From positions 558,001-622,000 of the forward strand of contig NZ_CP027295.1 in the NCBI RefSeq assembly GCF_005490785.1: DNA of 64,000 nt, written 5' to 3'. The notes beneath the pieces were generated by a model. The model did no database searches. It had not been told where the DNA came from and saw nothing but the letters and a program-made list of their open reading frames with translations. The DNA comes from Brachybacterium sp. SGAir0954 (GTDB lineage Bacteria; Actinomycetota; Actinomycetes; Actinomycetales; Dermabacteraceae). Made by a program: the position numbers and the translations under genes. Below, in pieces: positions 35,625 through 44,696 of the stretch. Each line of letters starts with the position of its first letter. Position 1 is the stretch's first letter.

Positions 35625-36965
35625 ATGAAGCGCAAGCAGTTCCTGGCCCTCGCCGCCGGTACGGCCTCCCTCCCCCTCGTCGCCGCGTGCGGCGGCTCCT
35701 CCGGGGGCGCCGCCTCCACGGCCGCAGCCGTCGACGGCGAGATCGAGCCCCGCGCCATCTCGTGGCTGCTCTCGCGGCCCGCGAACGGCCCGGTCATCGA
35801 GATCATGACGGCCCTCGCGGAGGACTACGCCGCCGAGCACGACGGCTTCTCCCTGAAGCTCATCACCACCCCGGACCGCCCCAGCTACATCCAGAAGTAC
35901 GAGACCCTCGCCGCCGCGAACGAGCTGCCCGAGCTCTTCGACACCGACGCCACGCCCTTCGCCGCGAAGCTCAACAGCGCCGGGCGCATGATCGACGTCG
36001 AGGACCTGCTCACCCAGCTCGGGGTGCTCGAGGACTTCCGGCCCGCGGCGCTCGACTACCAGCGCTTCGACGACGGCTCCCTGCGGATGATCCCGCTCGA
36101 GTTCGGCGTCGAGCTGTTCTGGTACAACAAGGGCCTCTTCGAGGAGGCCGGCGTCGAGGTGCCCACCACGCTCGACGAGCTCACCTCCGCGTGCGAGGCG
36201 CTCGCGGCGACGGGCGCCACCCCGATCGCCGTGGGCGGGCAGGACGCCTGGCCGCTCGAGCGGTACGTCGCCTATCAGCCCTTCCGCATCGCCGGCCCGG
36301 ACTACGTCACGAAGCTGAAGTCCGCCGACGCCGCCTTCGCGGACGAGCCCGGCGCGGCCTCCGCCGCCTGGCTCGCGAAGCTCGGGGAGGTGGGCGCCTT
36401 CCAGCAGGGCTTCTCCTCCGTGGGCTACGCGGACGCCCAGGCGCTGTTCACCTCCGGGAAGGCCGCGATCTACAACATGGGCACCTGGGAGCTGCCGAAC
36501 CTCGCGACCTCCGCGCTGCCCGAGGCGATGCGCGAGCAGATCGGCTTCTTCACCCTCCCCGTGACCGACGGCTCCGTCACCGGGGCCGACGAGTTCGTCG
36601 CCCCCTCCGGCATCGGCGTCGCCGTCAACGCGCAGACCTACGACCCGCTCGTGCGGGACTTCCTCGCCTTCGTCCTCGAGCGCTACCCCGCGGAGTACGC
36701 GAAGAGCGGCCTGCTGGGCCCCACCGGCATCGACCCGGTGGTCCCCGAGGACGCGCTGCCGATCTACCAGGAGGCGATCGGTGTCGCCGCGGAGCTCGGC
36801 GAGGCGACCCTCATGCCCTGGGACACGCAGCTGGACCCGGCGACGAACTCGCGCCTCCAGCAGGAGCTCGTGCTGCTGGTCCAGGGGGACGTCACCCCGG
36901 AGCAGTTCCTCTCCACGATGGACGAGGCCCTGACCACCAACGCCCCGAAGTATTTCGAGGACTGA
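35625..36965 (+). CDS. Sugar ABC transporter solute-binding lipoprotein (family 1)
   Basis: The 446-residue protein has a lipoprotein signal peptide (MKRKQFLALAAGTASLPLVA with AAC lipobox, Cys at residue 22). An SBP_bac_1 carbohydrate-binding domain with LEFGVELFWYNKGLFEEAG follows. It starts 29 bp after the GH32 gene with AAGGAGA as ribosome site. Neighbouring GH32 and GH68 genes suggest binding of fructo- or levan-oligosaccharides. Confidence 0.9.
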   Translation: MKRKQFLALAAGTASLPLVAACGGSSGGAASTAAAVDGEIEPRAISWLLSRPANGPVIEIMTALAEDYAAEHDGFSLKLITTPDRPSYIQKYETLAAANELPELFDTDATPFAAKLNSAGRMIDVEDLLTQLGVLEDFRPAALDYQRFDDGSLRMIPLEFGVELFWYNKGLFEEAGVEVPTTLDELTSACEALAATGATPIAVGGQDAWPLERYVAYQPFRIAGPDYVTKLKSADAAFADEPGAASAAWLAKLGEVGAFQQGFSSVGYADAQALFTSGKAAIYNMGTWELPNLATSALPEAMREQIGFFTLPVTDGSVTGADEFVAPSGIGVAVNAQTYDPLVRDFLAFVLERYPAEYAKSGLLGPTGIDPVVPEDALPIYQEAIGVAAELGEATLMPWDTQLDPATNSRLQQELVLLVQGDVTPEQFLSTMDEALTTNAPKYFED

Positions 36966-36996
36966 GCGGCTCCCGCTCGTCATGGAAGGAGGAGGC

Positions 36997-37875
36997 ATGC
37001 TCCCCCATCGCTCACGGCTCTCCGTGCTCGTGTTCCTCGCCCCGCCCCTGCTGCTCTTCGGCGGCGGCGTGCTGCTGCCGATCGTGCAGTCGCTCGTGCT
37101 GAGCTTCTTCGAGTGGGACGGCATCACGGGCCTCGACTTCGTGGGGCTCGAGAACTACCGCGCGCTGCTGCTGCACGACGACGTGTTCCGCACGGCCTTC
37201 GGCAACCAGCTCGTCTACCTCGTCATCTGCCTGCTGCTGCAGGTGGGCGGCGGCCTGCTCGTCGCGACGCTGCTCATGACGATCACCCGCGGCCGCGAGG
37301 TGCTCAAGGTGCTCTACCTGATGCCGGCCGTGATCTCGACCCCCGCGATCGCCCTGCTCTTCCAGCGCATCTACTCCTTCGAGCCCGAGGGGCTCGTGAA
37401 CACGCTGCTGGGGGCCGTGGGCCTCGACGCGCTCGCGCGGCCCTGGCTCTCCGATGTCTCCACGGTGCTCACCGCGGTCTCCGTCCCCGAGGGCTGGAGG
37501 TTCCTGGGCCTGTACACGGTGATCCTCTACGCGGCGCTGCTCTCCGTGCCCCGCGAGCTCGAGGAGGCCGCGTCGCTGGACGGCGCGAACGCCTGGCAGG
37601 TGTTCGCCCGGATCCGCTTCCCGCACATCATGCCGGTGTTCGTCACGACGCTGATCATGGCGACGACCTACGCGCTGCGCGGCTTCGACATCCCGTTCCT
37701 GCTCACGAACGGCGGGCCCGGCCAGGCCTCCGAACTCGTGACCACCTACATGTACAAGACGGCGTTCACCTCCGGGCACTACGGCTCCGCGAGCGCGATC
37801 TCCGTGATCATCGTCCTCGAGTGCCTGGTCGCGGTGGGTCTGATCCTGCTGGTCCTGCGCAGGAAGGCGGACTGA
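36997..37875 (+). CDS. Sugar ABC permease, MalF type
   Basis: The 292-residue protein has six helices (RLSVLVFLAPPLLLFGGGVL first). The EAA loop reads RELEEAASLDGANAWQVFAR, for docking the ATPase. An ATG at 36982 precedes the ribosome site AAGGAGGAGG, so I use 36997. It is paired with the next gene. Confidence 0.9.
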   Translation: MLPHRSRLSVLVFLAPPLLLFGGGVLLPIVQSLVLSFFEWDGITGLDFVGLENYRALLLHDDVFRTAFGNQLVYLVICLLLQVGGGLLVATLLMTITRGREVLKVLYLMPAVISTPAIALLFQRIYSFEPEGLVNTLLGAVGLDALARPWLSDVSTVLTAVSVPEGWRFLGLYTVILYAALLSVPRELEEAASLDGANAWQVFARIRFPHIMPVFVTTLIMATTYALRGFDIPFLLTNGGPGQASELVTTYMYKTAFTSGHYGSASAISVIIVLECLVAVGLILLVLRRKAD

Positions 37876-37876
37876 C

Positions 37877-38806
37877 ATGACCTCCGCACCGCTCGCTCCC
37901 CCCGTCCCCGCCCGTGAGGCGGCGGCCCCCGCCCTCGGGCGCCGTCCCCCGGCCCGCCGCCGTCGGGAGCGCCCCACCGGCCTGCGGATCTCCCGCATCG
38001 TCTCCCGGGTGCTCATCGCGGCCGTGCTCGTGATGCAGGTGTACCCGTTCCTGTGGCTGCTGCAGACGAGCCTCCGGGACCGGGAGGACTTCGCCGCCGC
38101 GAACCCCTTCTCGATCCCCACGCAGCTCACGCTCGACAACTTCTCCCGGGCGTTCGAGCAGGGGCATCTGCTGCGCAGCATCCTCAACAGCCTGATCATC
38201 ACGGGCGGTGCGTGCCTGCTGCTCGTGGTGTGCGGCATGGCGGGCGCCTACGCGATCGCCGTGCTGGGCTTCCGCTTCTCTGGCCTCGTGCGGGGACTGT
38301 TCCTGCTGGGCATCGTGGTGCCGGTGCAGGTGGCGCTCGTGCCCCTGTTCATCGACTACTCGCGGATCGGGATGCTGGACACGCACCTGTCGGTGATGAT
38401 CCCGCTCGCGGGCTTCGCCCTGCCGATGGCGCTGTACCTGTTCCTCTCCTTCTACAGCTACATCCCGCGCGAGCTGTACGAGGCGGCGACGCTCGACGGC
38501 GCCGGCCCGTACCGGATCTTCGCGCGGATCACGCTGCCGATGTCCTGGAACACCGTGGTGACGGTCGTGATGGTCAACGCGATCTTCATCTGGAACGACT
38601 TCGTCTTCGCGAACACCTTCATCCTCAGCGAGGAGCTCAAGACGATCCCGCTGGGCCTGCAGGACTACGTGGGGGCGATGGGCAACACGGACTGGACGGC
38701 GACCTTCGCGGCCGTGTCGATCACGGTGACGCCGCTGCTGCTGGTCTTCCTCGTGCTCAACCGCGCCATGATCTATGGTCTCGAGAGCGGAGCGAGCAAG
38801 GGATGA
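37877..38806 (+). CDS. Sugar ABC permease, MalG type
   Basis: The 309-residue protein has a long Arg/Pro-rich N-terminus, six helices and the EAA loop RELYEAATLDGAGPYRIFAR. One base separates it from the previous stop (TGACATG). The operon encodes no ATPase, so a shared MsmK/MalK-type ATPase from elsewhere in the genome must energise it. Confidence 0.9.
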   Translation: MTSAPLAPPVPAREAAAPALGRRPPARRRRERPTGLRISRIVSRVLIAAVLVMQVYPFLWLLQTSLRDREDFAAANPFSIPTQLTLDNFSRAFEQGHLLRSILNSLIITGGACLLLVVCGMAGAYAIAVLGFRFSGLVRGLFLLGIVVPVQVALVPLFIDYSRIGMLDTHLSVMIPLAGFALPMALYLFLSFYSYIPRELYEAATLDGAGPYRIFARITLPMSWNTVVTVVMVNAIFIWNDFVFANTFILSEELKTIPLGLQDYVGAMGNTDWTATFAAVSITVTPLLLVFLVLNRAMIYGLESGASKG

Positions 38807-39834
38807 CGGGAATGACGAGCACGGGGCGAGCGGACCGCACGGTCACGATGCGCGAGGTCGCCGAGCGCGCCGGCGTCTCGGTGACCACGGTCTCCCACGT
38901 CGTCAACGACAAGGCCGGCGCCCGGATCGGCGCCGAGGCCCGGGCCCGCGTGCAGCAGGCGGTCGTGGACCTCGGCTACCGGCCCAACGTCCTCGCGAAG
39001 AACCTCGTGCAGGGCACGAGCGCCTTCATCGGCCTGGTCGCGGATTCGATCGCGACCACGCCCTTCGCGGGGCAGATCATCCGCGGCGCCCAGGAGGAGG
39101 CCTGGCGGCACGGTCACGTGCTGCTGGTCGCCAACACCGAGGCCGACGAGGCCGCCGAGCGGGACGCGCTCGCGATGATGCTCGAGTACAAGGTGCGCGG
39201 CATCCTCTACTCGACCTGGACGCACCGGGCCACGCAGCTGCCGCCGGCGCTCGCGGAGACGGACCACGTGCTCGTGAACTGCTACGCCCCGGGCACCGCG
39301 ACCCGGGCCGTGGTGCCGGACGAGGTCGCGGGCGGCCGCTCGGCGACGGCGCTGCTGCTCGCGCAGGGGCACCGTCGGATCGCCTTCGTCAACACGACCT
39401 CGCCCTCCCCGGCCCGGGAGGGCCGTCTGCAGGGCTACCGGGAGGCGCATGCGGAGGCGGGCGTCGAGGTGGACGAGGCGCTGGTCCTCGACGCCTCCCC
39501 CGAGCAGGAGGGCGGCTACGGCGCCGCGGAGCGAATCCTCGCGCTCGGCGCCACGGGCGTGTTCTGCCACAACGACCGGGTCGCGATGGGCCTGTACGAC
39601 GCCCTGCGCGAGCGGGGCCTGCGGGTGCCGCGGGACATGGCGGTCGTCGGCTTCGACAACCAGGAGGTCATCGCCGGGCACCTGCGCCCGCCGCTGTCCA
39701 CCGTGGCCCTGCCGCACTACGAGCTGGGCGCCGCCGGGGTGCGGGTCCTGCTGGGCGAGCAGCGCGTGGAGCCGGGCGCGTCGCTGCGCGTGGCCTGCCC
39801 CGTGATCGCGCGGGACTCGATCTCCGCGCGCTGA
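38803..39834 (+). CDS. LacI-family regulator of the fructan operon
   Basis: The 343-residue protein has the HTH TMREVAERAGVSVTTVSHVV and hinge GYRPNVLAKNLVQG, then a sugar-binding effector domain. It overlaps the permease stop as ATGA (38803-38806); an alternative ATG lies nine bases further. As the last gene of the operon it would be autoregulated through the paired operators at 34106-34167. The effector is probably a fructose-containing sugar. Confidence 0.87.
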   Translation: MTGMTSTGRADRTVTMREVAERAGVSVTTVSHVVNDKAGARIGAEARARVQQAVVDLGYRPNVLAKNLVQGTSAFIGLVADSIATTPFAGQIIRGAQEEAWRHGHVLLVANTEADEAAERDALAMMLEYKVRGILYSTWTHRATQLPPALAETDHVLVNCYAPGTATRAVVPDEVAGGRSATALLLAQGHRRIAFVNTTSPSPAREGRLQGYREAHAEAGVEVDEALVLDASPEQEGGYGAAERILALGATGVFCHNDRVAMGLYDALRERGLRVPRDMAVVGFDNQEVIAGHLRPPLSTVALPHYELGAAGVRVLLGEQRVEPGASLRVACPVIARDSISAR

Positions 39835-39952
39835 GCGCGCGCACCACCCTCCTCCGCCGCCACCCCGGGACGCCACGTCGGCCCCCGGCCGTTCGCTGCA
39901 CCCCTCCGATCCCCGCTGTGCCGATCCCACCGACGATGATGGAGAACGCCCG

Positions 39953-41518
39953 ATGATCCGACCCACCCGACGCGACCTCCTCCGCAGCACGGGCTGCGGG
40001 GCCCTCGCGCTCACCGGAGCCCTCTTGACCACTCCGCTCACCGCCCGCGCCGAGGGACCCGAGTCCCTGCGGGCCCGCTTCCACCTCACCCCGCCGCAGG
40101 GCTGGCTGTGCGACCCGCAGCGTCCCGTCGTCACCGGCGGCGCAACCCAGCTGTACTACCTGCACTCCGCGGAGAACTCCGGGGACGGCGGCTGGGACCG
40201 CGCCTCGACCACGGACCTCGTCACCTTCACGCACCACGGCGAGGCGATCCCGCTGCGCCCGGACTTCCCCGCCTGGAGCGGCTCCCTCGTCATCGACGAG
40301 GAGGACGACGCCGGGTTCGGGGCGGGAGCCGTGCTCGCCTTCGCGACCCAGCCCACCGACGGCGTGCGCCGGTACCAGGAGCAGTACCTGTACTGGTCCC
40401 TCGACGGCGGGGCGACGTTCACGCAGGTCGAGCAGCCCGTCATCGTCAACGAGGACGGCCGCGAGGCGAGCACCCCGGAGGAGGTCGAGAACGCGGAGTG
40501 GTTCCGCGACCCGAAGATCCACCGGGACACCGCGCGCGGCGAGTGGGTGTGCGTGATCGGCCGCCACCGCTACGCGGCCTTCTACACGTCCACGGACCTG
40601 CGCACCTGGACCCTGCGCCGCAACTTCGACTACCGCCTCGACGCCGCGGAGCCGGACCTCGGCGGCATCGAGTGCCCGGACCTGTTCGAGATGACGGCGA
40701 GCGACGGCAGCTCCCACTGGGTGCTCGGCGCCTCGATGGACGCCTACGGCGCGGGACTGCCGATGACCTACGCCTACTGGACCGGCAGCTGGGACGGGGA
40801 GCAGTTCCTGCCCGACTCCCGCACCCCGCAGTGGCTCGATCACGGCTGGGACTGGTACGCGGCGGTCACCTGGCCCTCGGAGGAGGACCCGGCGGGCGTG
40901 CGGTACGCGATCGGCTGGATGAACAACTGGAAGTACGCGAACCGCGAGGTCCCCACCGATGCGAGCGACGGCTACAACGGTCAGTTCTCGGTGGTGCGGG
41001 AGCTGCGCCTGCGGCGGGAGGCCGACGGCCGCTGCGCGCTCGTCTCCGCCCCCGTCCCCGCCCTCGCCGCCGCGGCGACCGCGGAGCGCACCCTGCCCGA
41101 CGTGACGGTCGAGGATGCCGCGGTGCTCGACGTCGATGCCCGCGCGTACGAGCTCGAGCTCGACCTGACCTGGGACGCGGCGACGAACGTGGGCCTCTCC
41201 GTGGGGCGTTCGGCGGACGGCGCCCGGCACACGAACATCGGGGTCACGGGCGGCCGGGTGTACGTGGACCGGGGCCCGTCGGACCTCGAGGGCTTCTCCT
41301 TCGGGGAGTTCCGCCAGGCGGAGGCCCCGATCGATCCGGCGGCCCGCACGGTGCACCTGCGGGTGCTCGTGGACACGCAGAGCGTCGAGGTGTTCGTGGA
41401 CGACGGGTACACGGTGCTGTCCCAGCAGGTGCACCTGCTGCCCGGGGACACGGGCGCCTCGCTCTACGCCGACGGCGGGCCGTTGCAGGTCACCGGGGTC
41501 TCGCTGCGCGAGCACTGA
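39953..41518 (+). CDS. Tat-exported GH32 fructan hydrolase
   Basis: The 521-residue protein has a Tat signal (TRRDLLRSTGCGALALTGAL) with cleavage likely near TARAEG. GH32 residues are: nucleophile Asp in WLCDPQRP, stabiliser in WFRDPKI, acid/base Glu in IECPDLF. A C-terminal sandwich with VDTQSVEVFVDDGYTV follows. It shares its whole architecture and many segments (SDGYNGQFSVVRELRL; WMNNW) with the GH32 lipoprotein at 32387, so the two are paralogues, one membrane-anchored and one released. It lies 118 bp after lacI and may have its own promoter. No copy of the operon's operator is visible in the gap. Confidence 0.88.
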   Translation: MIRPTRRDLLRSTGCGALALTGALLTTPLTARAEGPESLRARFHLTPPQGWLCDPQRPVVTGGATQLYYLHSAENSGDGGWDRASTTDLVTFTHHGEAIPLRPDFPAWSGSLVIDEEDDAGFGAGAVLAFATQPTDGVRRYQEQYLYWSLDGGATFTQVEQPVIVNEDGREASTPEEVENAEWFRDPKIHRDTARGEWVCVIGRHRYAAFYTSTDLRTWTLRRNFDYRLDAAEPDLGGIECPDLFEMTASDGSSHWVLGASMDAYGAGLPMTYAYWTGSWDGEQFLPDSRTPQWLDHGWDWYAAVTWPSEEDPAGVRYAIGWMNNWKYANREVPTDASDGYNGQFSVVRELRLRREADGRCALVSAPVPALAAAATAERTLPDVTVEDAAVLDVDARAYELELDLTWDAATNVGLSVGRSADGARHTNIGVTGGRVYVDRGPSDLEGFSFGEFRQAEAPIDPAARTVHLRVLVDTQSVEVFVDDGYTVLSQQVHLLPGDTGASLYADGGPLQVTGVSLREH

Positions 41519-41536
41519 CCCCGCCCGCGCAGCGAC

Positions 41537-41570
41537 GCGGCGCCGCCCCCGGTCCCGGGGACGGCGCCGC
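41537..41570. terminator. Hairpin between convergent GH32 and GH68 genes
   Basis: A 9-bp stem GCGGCGCCG (41537-41545) pairs with 41562-41570, and a further six pairs lie inside. It stands in the 79-bp gap between convergent stops and probably terminates both transcripts. Confidence 0.72.
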
Positions 41571-41597
41571 GCGCGTCAGCTCAGCAGGGGCCGCCGA

Positions 41598-43154
41598 TCA
41601 CTTGTAGTGGCCGACGCCGCCCTTGCGCTTGTTGGTGGGGATGTAGGCGTACGGGCCGAGGCCGTTGTCGCCGAAGGAGTAGTCCACCGCGGAGGTCGCG
41701 GTCGCGCCGTCGACGTCCACCTTCACGGTGGGCGAGAGGGTGCCGCCGCGGCGGCCGTCGACGTTGTCGATGAAGGACTGCACGAGCCCACCGGGCTGGA
41801 TGTAGTGCGAGTACGCCTGGAACTGGCGCGGGTTCTGGCCCGCGGTGGGCGACTCGGGGGCGTCGGCCGGGAGGTTGAGGTCCACGGGGCTGCCGAGCAC
41901 CACGCCGGAGGAGTTCAGCGGCTGGAAGTCGGAGCGGATGCCGTCGCCGACGAAGCCGTAGACGCCGTCGGGGCCGCGCAGGCCGGCCGCGTAGGTGAAC
42001 TGGTGGGAGATCGTGAAGAGGAAGTACTTGCCGTCCTCGATGATCATCTGGGGGCGCTCGGTCTGATCGTTCACTCCGTAGGCGGTGAGGATCGGGGGGA
42101 GCATCGTCCAGGAGGTGAGGTCGCTCGAGTCCGCCCAGGCCAGGCCGATGTTGCCGCGCTGGTACTGGACGCCCTTGGCGTTGACCTCGTCGACGGTCTC
42201 CGCGAAGGGATCGCCGTCCACGTAGCCGAGGTCCTCGGCGGTCGCGTTCGTCTCCTCGGTGCCGGGGACGCCGGCGCCGCAGCCCTCGAAGAGCATGAAG
42301 GTGATCCCGGGGGTCGCCGGGTCCTCGAAGGTGAAGGGGTCGCGGAAGGAGAAGTACTGGTTCTGCTCCTGCGTCTGGTACCAGGTGCCGTCGGGCTCGG
42401 CGATCTCGACGTGCTCACCGAAGCCGGAGAAGCTCACGCCCTTCTTGGTGGCCTTGATCTTGCCGAGCACGGTCGCGAGCACGGCGGGCTTGCCGTCGGT
42501 GCCGGGGCGCTTCTCGCCGAAGGTGGTGGCGGTGTAGAAGACGCGGATCTTGTTGCCCTGGAGCAGGCGGGCGGAGCCGGACCACTCGGTGTTGGACAGG
42601 GAGGTCTCGTCCTCGAAGAGGTAGCCGCCGTAGGTCCAGGCCTCGTCGGGGTCGGCGCTCGAGGGGCGGGTGAAGTAGCCGATGCGGGCGCTCCAGTGGC
42701 GCTCGTCGAAGGGGATGTCGCGCGGGGCGACGAGGGAGAAGATGACGTCCCAGCCCTTGTAGCTCATCTGGTTGGAGTGCTCGTCGGTGAGCGACCAGGT
42801 GTCCCAGACCCAGACCTCGTCAGTCATGATCGGGAAGTCCTTGGGGATCTCCGGCATGGTGATCGACTCGGGCATGGAGTTCTCGCCGCGCTCGACGGAG
42901 GTGTCGTTCTGGGTGCGCATGATCTGACGGGCGTCGGCGCGGGTCCAGCGGCCGTGGAAGTCGCTGTCGATCGGGTCGTACGCCTTCTGGGTGTGCGGCG
43001 TGGGCTGGGGTCCCTCAGCGGCCGGAGCGGCCGGGGCGGCCGCGGCGCGGGGAGCGCCGAGCACCGAGGTGGTGCCGGCGGCGGCGAGGGCGCCCAGGGC
43101 GAGGGCGCCGAATCCGCGGCGGGTGGGGTTCAGGGGGGTCATGTGGGGGGACAC
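41598..43154 (-). CDS. GH68 levansucrase (or inulosucrase), Tat-exported
   Basis: The 518-residue protein has a Tat-type signal peptide (NPTRRGFGALALGALAAAGT). GH68 catalytic triad: nucleophile Asp in VWVWDTWSL, transition-state stabiliser Asp in SFRDPFTF, acid/base Glu in QTERPQM. It would polymerise the fructose of sucrose into levan outside the cell and release glucose. The GTG at 43154 has AGGAG five bases upstream and is preferred over the ATG at 43142, which lies 17 bases away. It is convergent with the exported GH32 gene, so one locus makes and degrades fructan. Confidence 0.92.
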   Translation of the reverse strand: MSPHMTPLNPTRRGFGALALGALAAAGTTSVLGAPRAAAAPAAPAAEGPQPTPHTQKAYDPIDSDFHGRWTRADARQIMRTQNDTSVERGENSMPESITMPEIPKDFPIMTDEVWVWDTWSLTDEHSNQMSYKGWDVIFSLVAPRDIPFDERHWSARIGYFTRPSSADPDEAWTYGGYLFEDETSLSNTEWSGSARLLQGNKIRVFYTATTFGEKRPGTDGKPAVLATVLGKIKATKKGVSFSGFGEHVEIAEPDGTWYQTQEQNQYFSFRDPFTFEDPATPGITFMLFEGCGAGVPGTEETNATAEDLGYVDGDPFAETVDEVNAKGVQYQRGNIGLAWADSSDLTSWTMLPPILTAYGVNDQTERPQMIIEDGKYFLFTISHQFTYAAGLRGPDGVYGFVGDGIRSDFQPLNSSGVVLGSPVDLNLPADAPESPTAGQNPRQFQAYSHYIQPGGLVQSFIDNVDGRRGGTLSPTVKVDVDGATATSAVDYSFGDNGLGPYAYIPTNKRKGGVGHYK

Positions 43155-43300
43155 GTCTTCTCCTGGGGTGGGGGATGGCGGTGACGTGGTCCGGGGCTGA
43201 CGGCGGGACTGCGGCCGTCGACCTCCAGCGCTCGTCGGGATCGACCTTGACACGTGGCGAAGCAGCGTCGTCAAACCCCTGTGAGGTGACCCACGAGTCC

Positions 43301-43314
43301 CTGAAACCGTTCAG
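43301..43314. promoter_or_regulatory. LacI-type palindrome upstream of levansucrase
   Basis: CTGAAACCGTTCAG has perfect 5-bp arms around ACCG, 147 bp upstream of the levansucrase start and between it and the flavodoxin gene. The centre differs from the fructan-operon sites, so another LacI protein may bind. The rest of 43155-43367 shows no gene. Confidence 0.5.
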
Positions 43315-43367
43315 CCGTGGATCGTGAACGTGACCGACGATCGCGCCGTGAACGGTAACGTCGCAGG

Positions 43368-43862
43368 TCAGAGCGTTGCAGTGGGAAGCGCTCCGCGAGC
43401 CCAGCGCGCGGCCGCCGCGAGATCGCGGAAATCACCCGTCGGCGTCCCCATCGCGCGCAGCAGCGCGCGCTCCGCCGCCGGGATCCGGTCCATCAGCACC
43501 CACCCGGGGAGGTTCGCGGTCGCGACGGGGCGCAGCGGGGTCCACTCGAGGAAGCGGTCCATCGCCCGCTGCCGCCCCTGCTTCGCGGGATCCGCGGCGG
43601 AGCCCGAGCACGTGAACACCGCGAGCGGCCGGGCGGCGAGGGCCTCGCCGTGGTGGCGGGTCCAGCGCGCGAAGGACTTCTCGACGGACTCCCCGCGCAC
43701 CGCGGAGCCCGCGATCACCGCCTCGTGCTGGGCGGGGTCCGGATCATCGGCGACGTCCGCGAGGACGACCTCCCGCCCCTCCTCCTCGAGGGCCGCGGCC
43801 ATCGCCTCGGCGAGGGTGCGGGTGGCGCCGGAGTGGGTCGCATAGGCCAGGAGCACGCTCAT
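43368..43862 (-). CDS. Flavodoxin-domain protein (HemG-like)
   Basis: The 164-residue protein opens with an FMN-binding flavodoxin loop (VLLAYATHSGATRTLAEAM) and includes VIAGSAVRGES and AVFTCSGSA. It resembles the menaquinone-dependent protoporphyrinogen oxidase family by size and order. Actinobacteria usually use other protoporphyrinogen or coproporphyrinogen oxidases, so a general FMN redox role is as likely. The ATG at 43862 has GAGGA upstream. Confidence 0.75.
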   Translation of the reverse strand: MSVLLAYATHSGATRTLAEAMAAALEEEGREVVLADVADDPDPAQHEAVIAGSAVRGESVEKSFARWTRHHGEALAARPLAVFTCSGSAADPAKQGRQRAMDRFLEWTPLRPVATANLPGWVLMDRIPAAERALLRAMGTPTGDFRDLAAAARWARGALPTATL

Positions 43863-44075
43863 GCGTCCATCCTCGAGCGGCCCTCCCCCGGCATGCCAGG
43901 GACCGAAGGCCCGACCGCACTCCCCCTCCTCCACCGGGCCCGAGGTGCCCGGACGGTCACGTCACGATCCGGTGGTCATCGCCCCCTGCCCTCTCGCGCT
44001 CCGTGCGACGGAAACGGATAATCCAGGCACGGTCCTGGTCGCAGGGGCCCGGACCCGGGCACGAAGGAGTGCACC

Positions 44076-44621
44076 ATGACACGGTTCCTCGCCGCCCTCG
44101 CCGGCGTGCTGCTGCTCGTCGGCCTCGGCGCCGTCGCCCCCACGGCCGCCACTGCCGCGCCCTCCTGCGGCATCGGCTGGGGCTCCGTCACGAAGGTGAG
44201 GGCGGGCACGTCCGCCACCCACCTCACCGACCTGCGCACCGGTGAGCACACGTGCTACGACCGGCTCGTCATCGATCTCGACCACAAGGCGACCGGCTAC
44301 ACGGTGCGCTACGTGAGCGCGGTCCACCGCCCCGGCTCCGGTCAGGTGGTGCCGCTCGCCGGCGCCGCGGACCTCGAGATCATCGTGCGCGCCCCCGCGT
44401 ACGACGACGCCGGGCGTCCCACCTTCCCCGTCTCCCGCTGGTCCCGCGCCGCGGACGTCACCGGCTACGCCACCTTCGAACAGGTGACCGTCGCCGGGAG
44501 CTTCGAGGGCGAGACCACGATCGGCCTGGGCGTGCGCGCCCGGCTGCCCATGCGGGTGCTCGTGCTCGACGGCCCCGGGATCGGCTCCCGGATCGTCGTG
44601 GACGTCGCCCATCGCTGGTGA
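44076..44621 (+). CDS. Secreted AMIN-like domain protein
   Basis: The 181-residue protein has a clear signal peptide (LAALAGVLLLVGLGAVAPTA, cleavage near ATAAPS). A small beta-rich domain has the two-Cys pattern SCGIGWGS and HTCYDRLVIDL. The pattern matches actinobacterial AMIN-like extracellular proteins of unknown biochemical role, perhaps cell-wall binding. AAGGAG precedes the ATG by seven bases. A strong terminator hairpin follows at 44641. Confidence 0.72.
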   Translation: MTRFLAALAGVLLLVGLGAVAPTAATAAPSCGIGWGSVTKVRAGTSATHLTDLRTGEHTCYDRLVIDLDHKATGYTVRYVSAVHRPGSGQVVPLAGAADLEIIVRAPAYDDAGRPTFPVSRWSRAADVTGYATFEQVTVAGSFEGETTIGLGVRARLPMRVLVLDGPGIGSRIVVDVAHRW

Positions 44622-44640
44622 GCACACCACCCACCGACGC

Positions 44641-44680
44641 CCGTGCGCCGTGCCCCCGCGGAGGAGGGCACGGCGCACGG
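44641..44680. terminator. Strong 15-bp hairpin between convergent genes
   Basis: CCGTGCGCCGTGCCC (44641-44655) pairs perfectly with 44666-44680 around a 10-base loop. It lies in the 75-bp gap between the AMIN-like gene and tctA and suits bidirectional termination. Confidence 0.8.
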
Positions 44681-44696
44681 GGCCGTCCGGGGGCGA

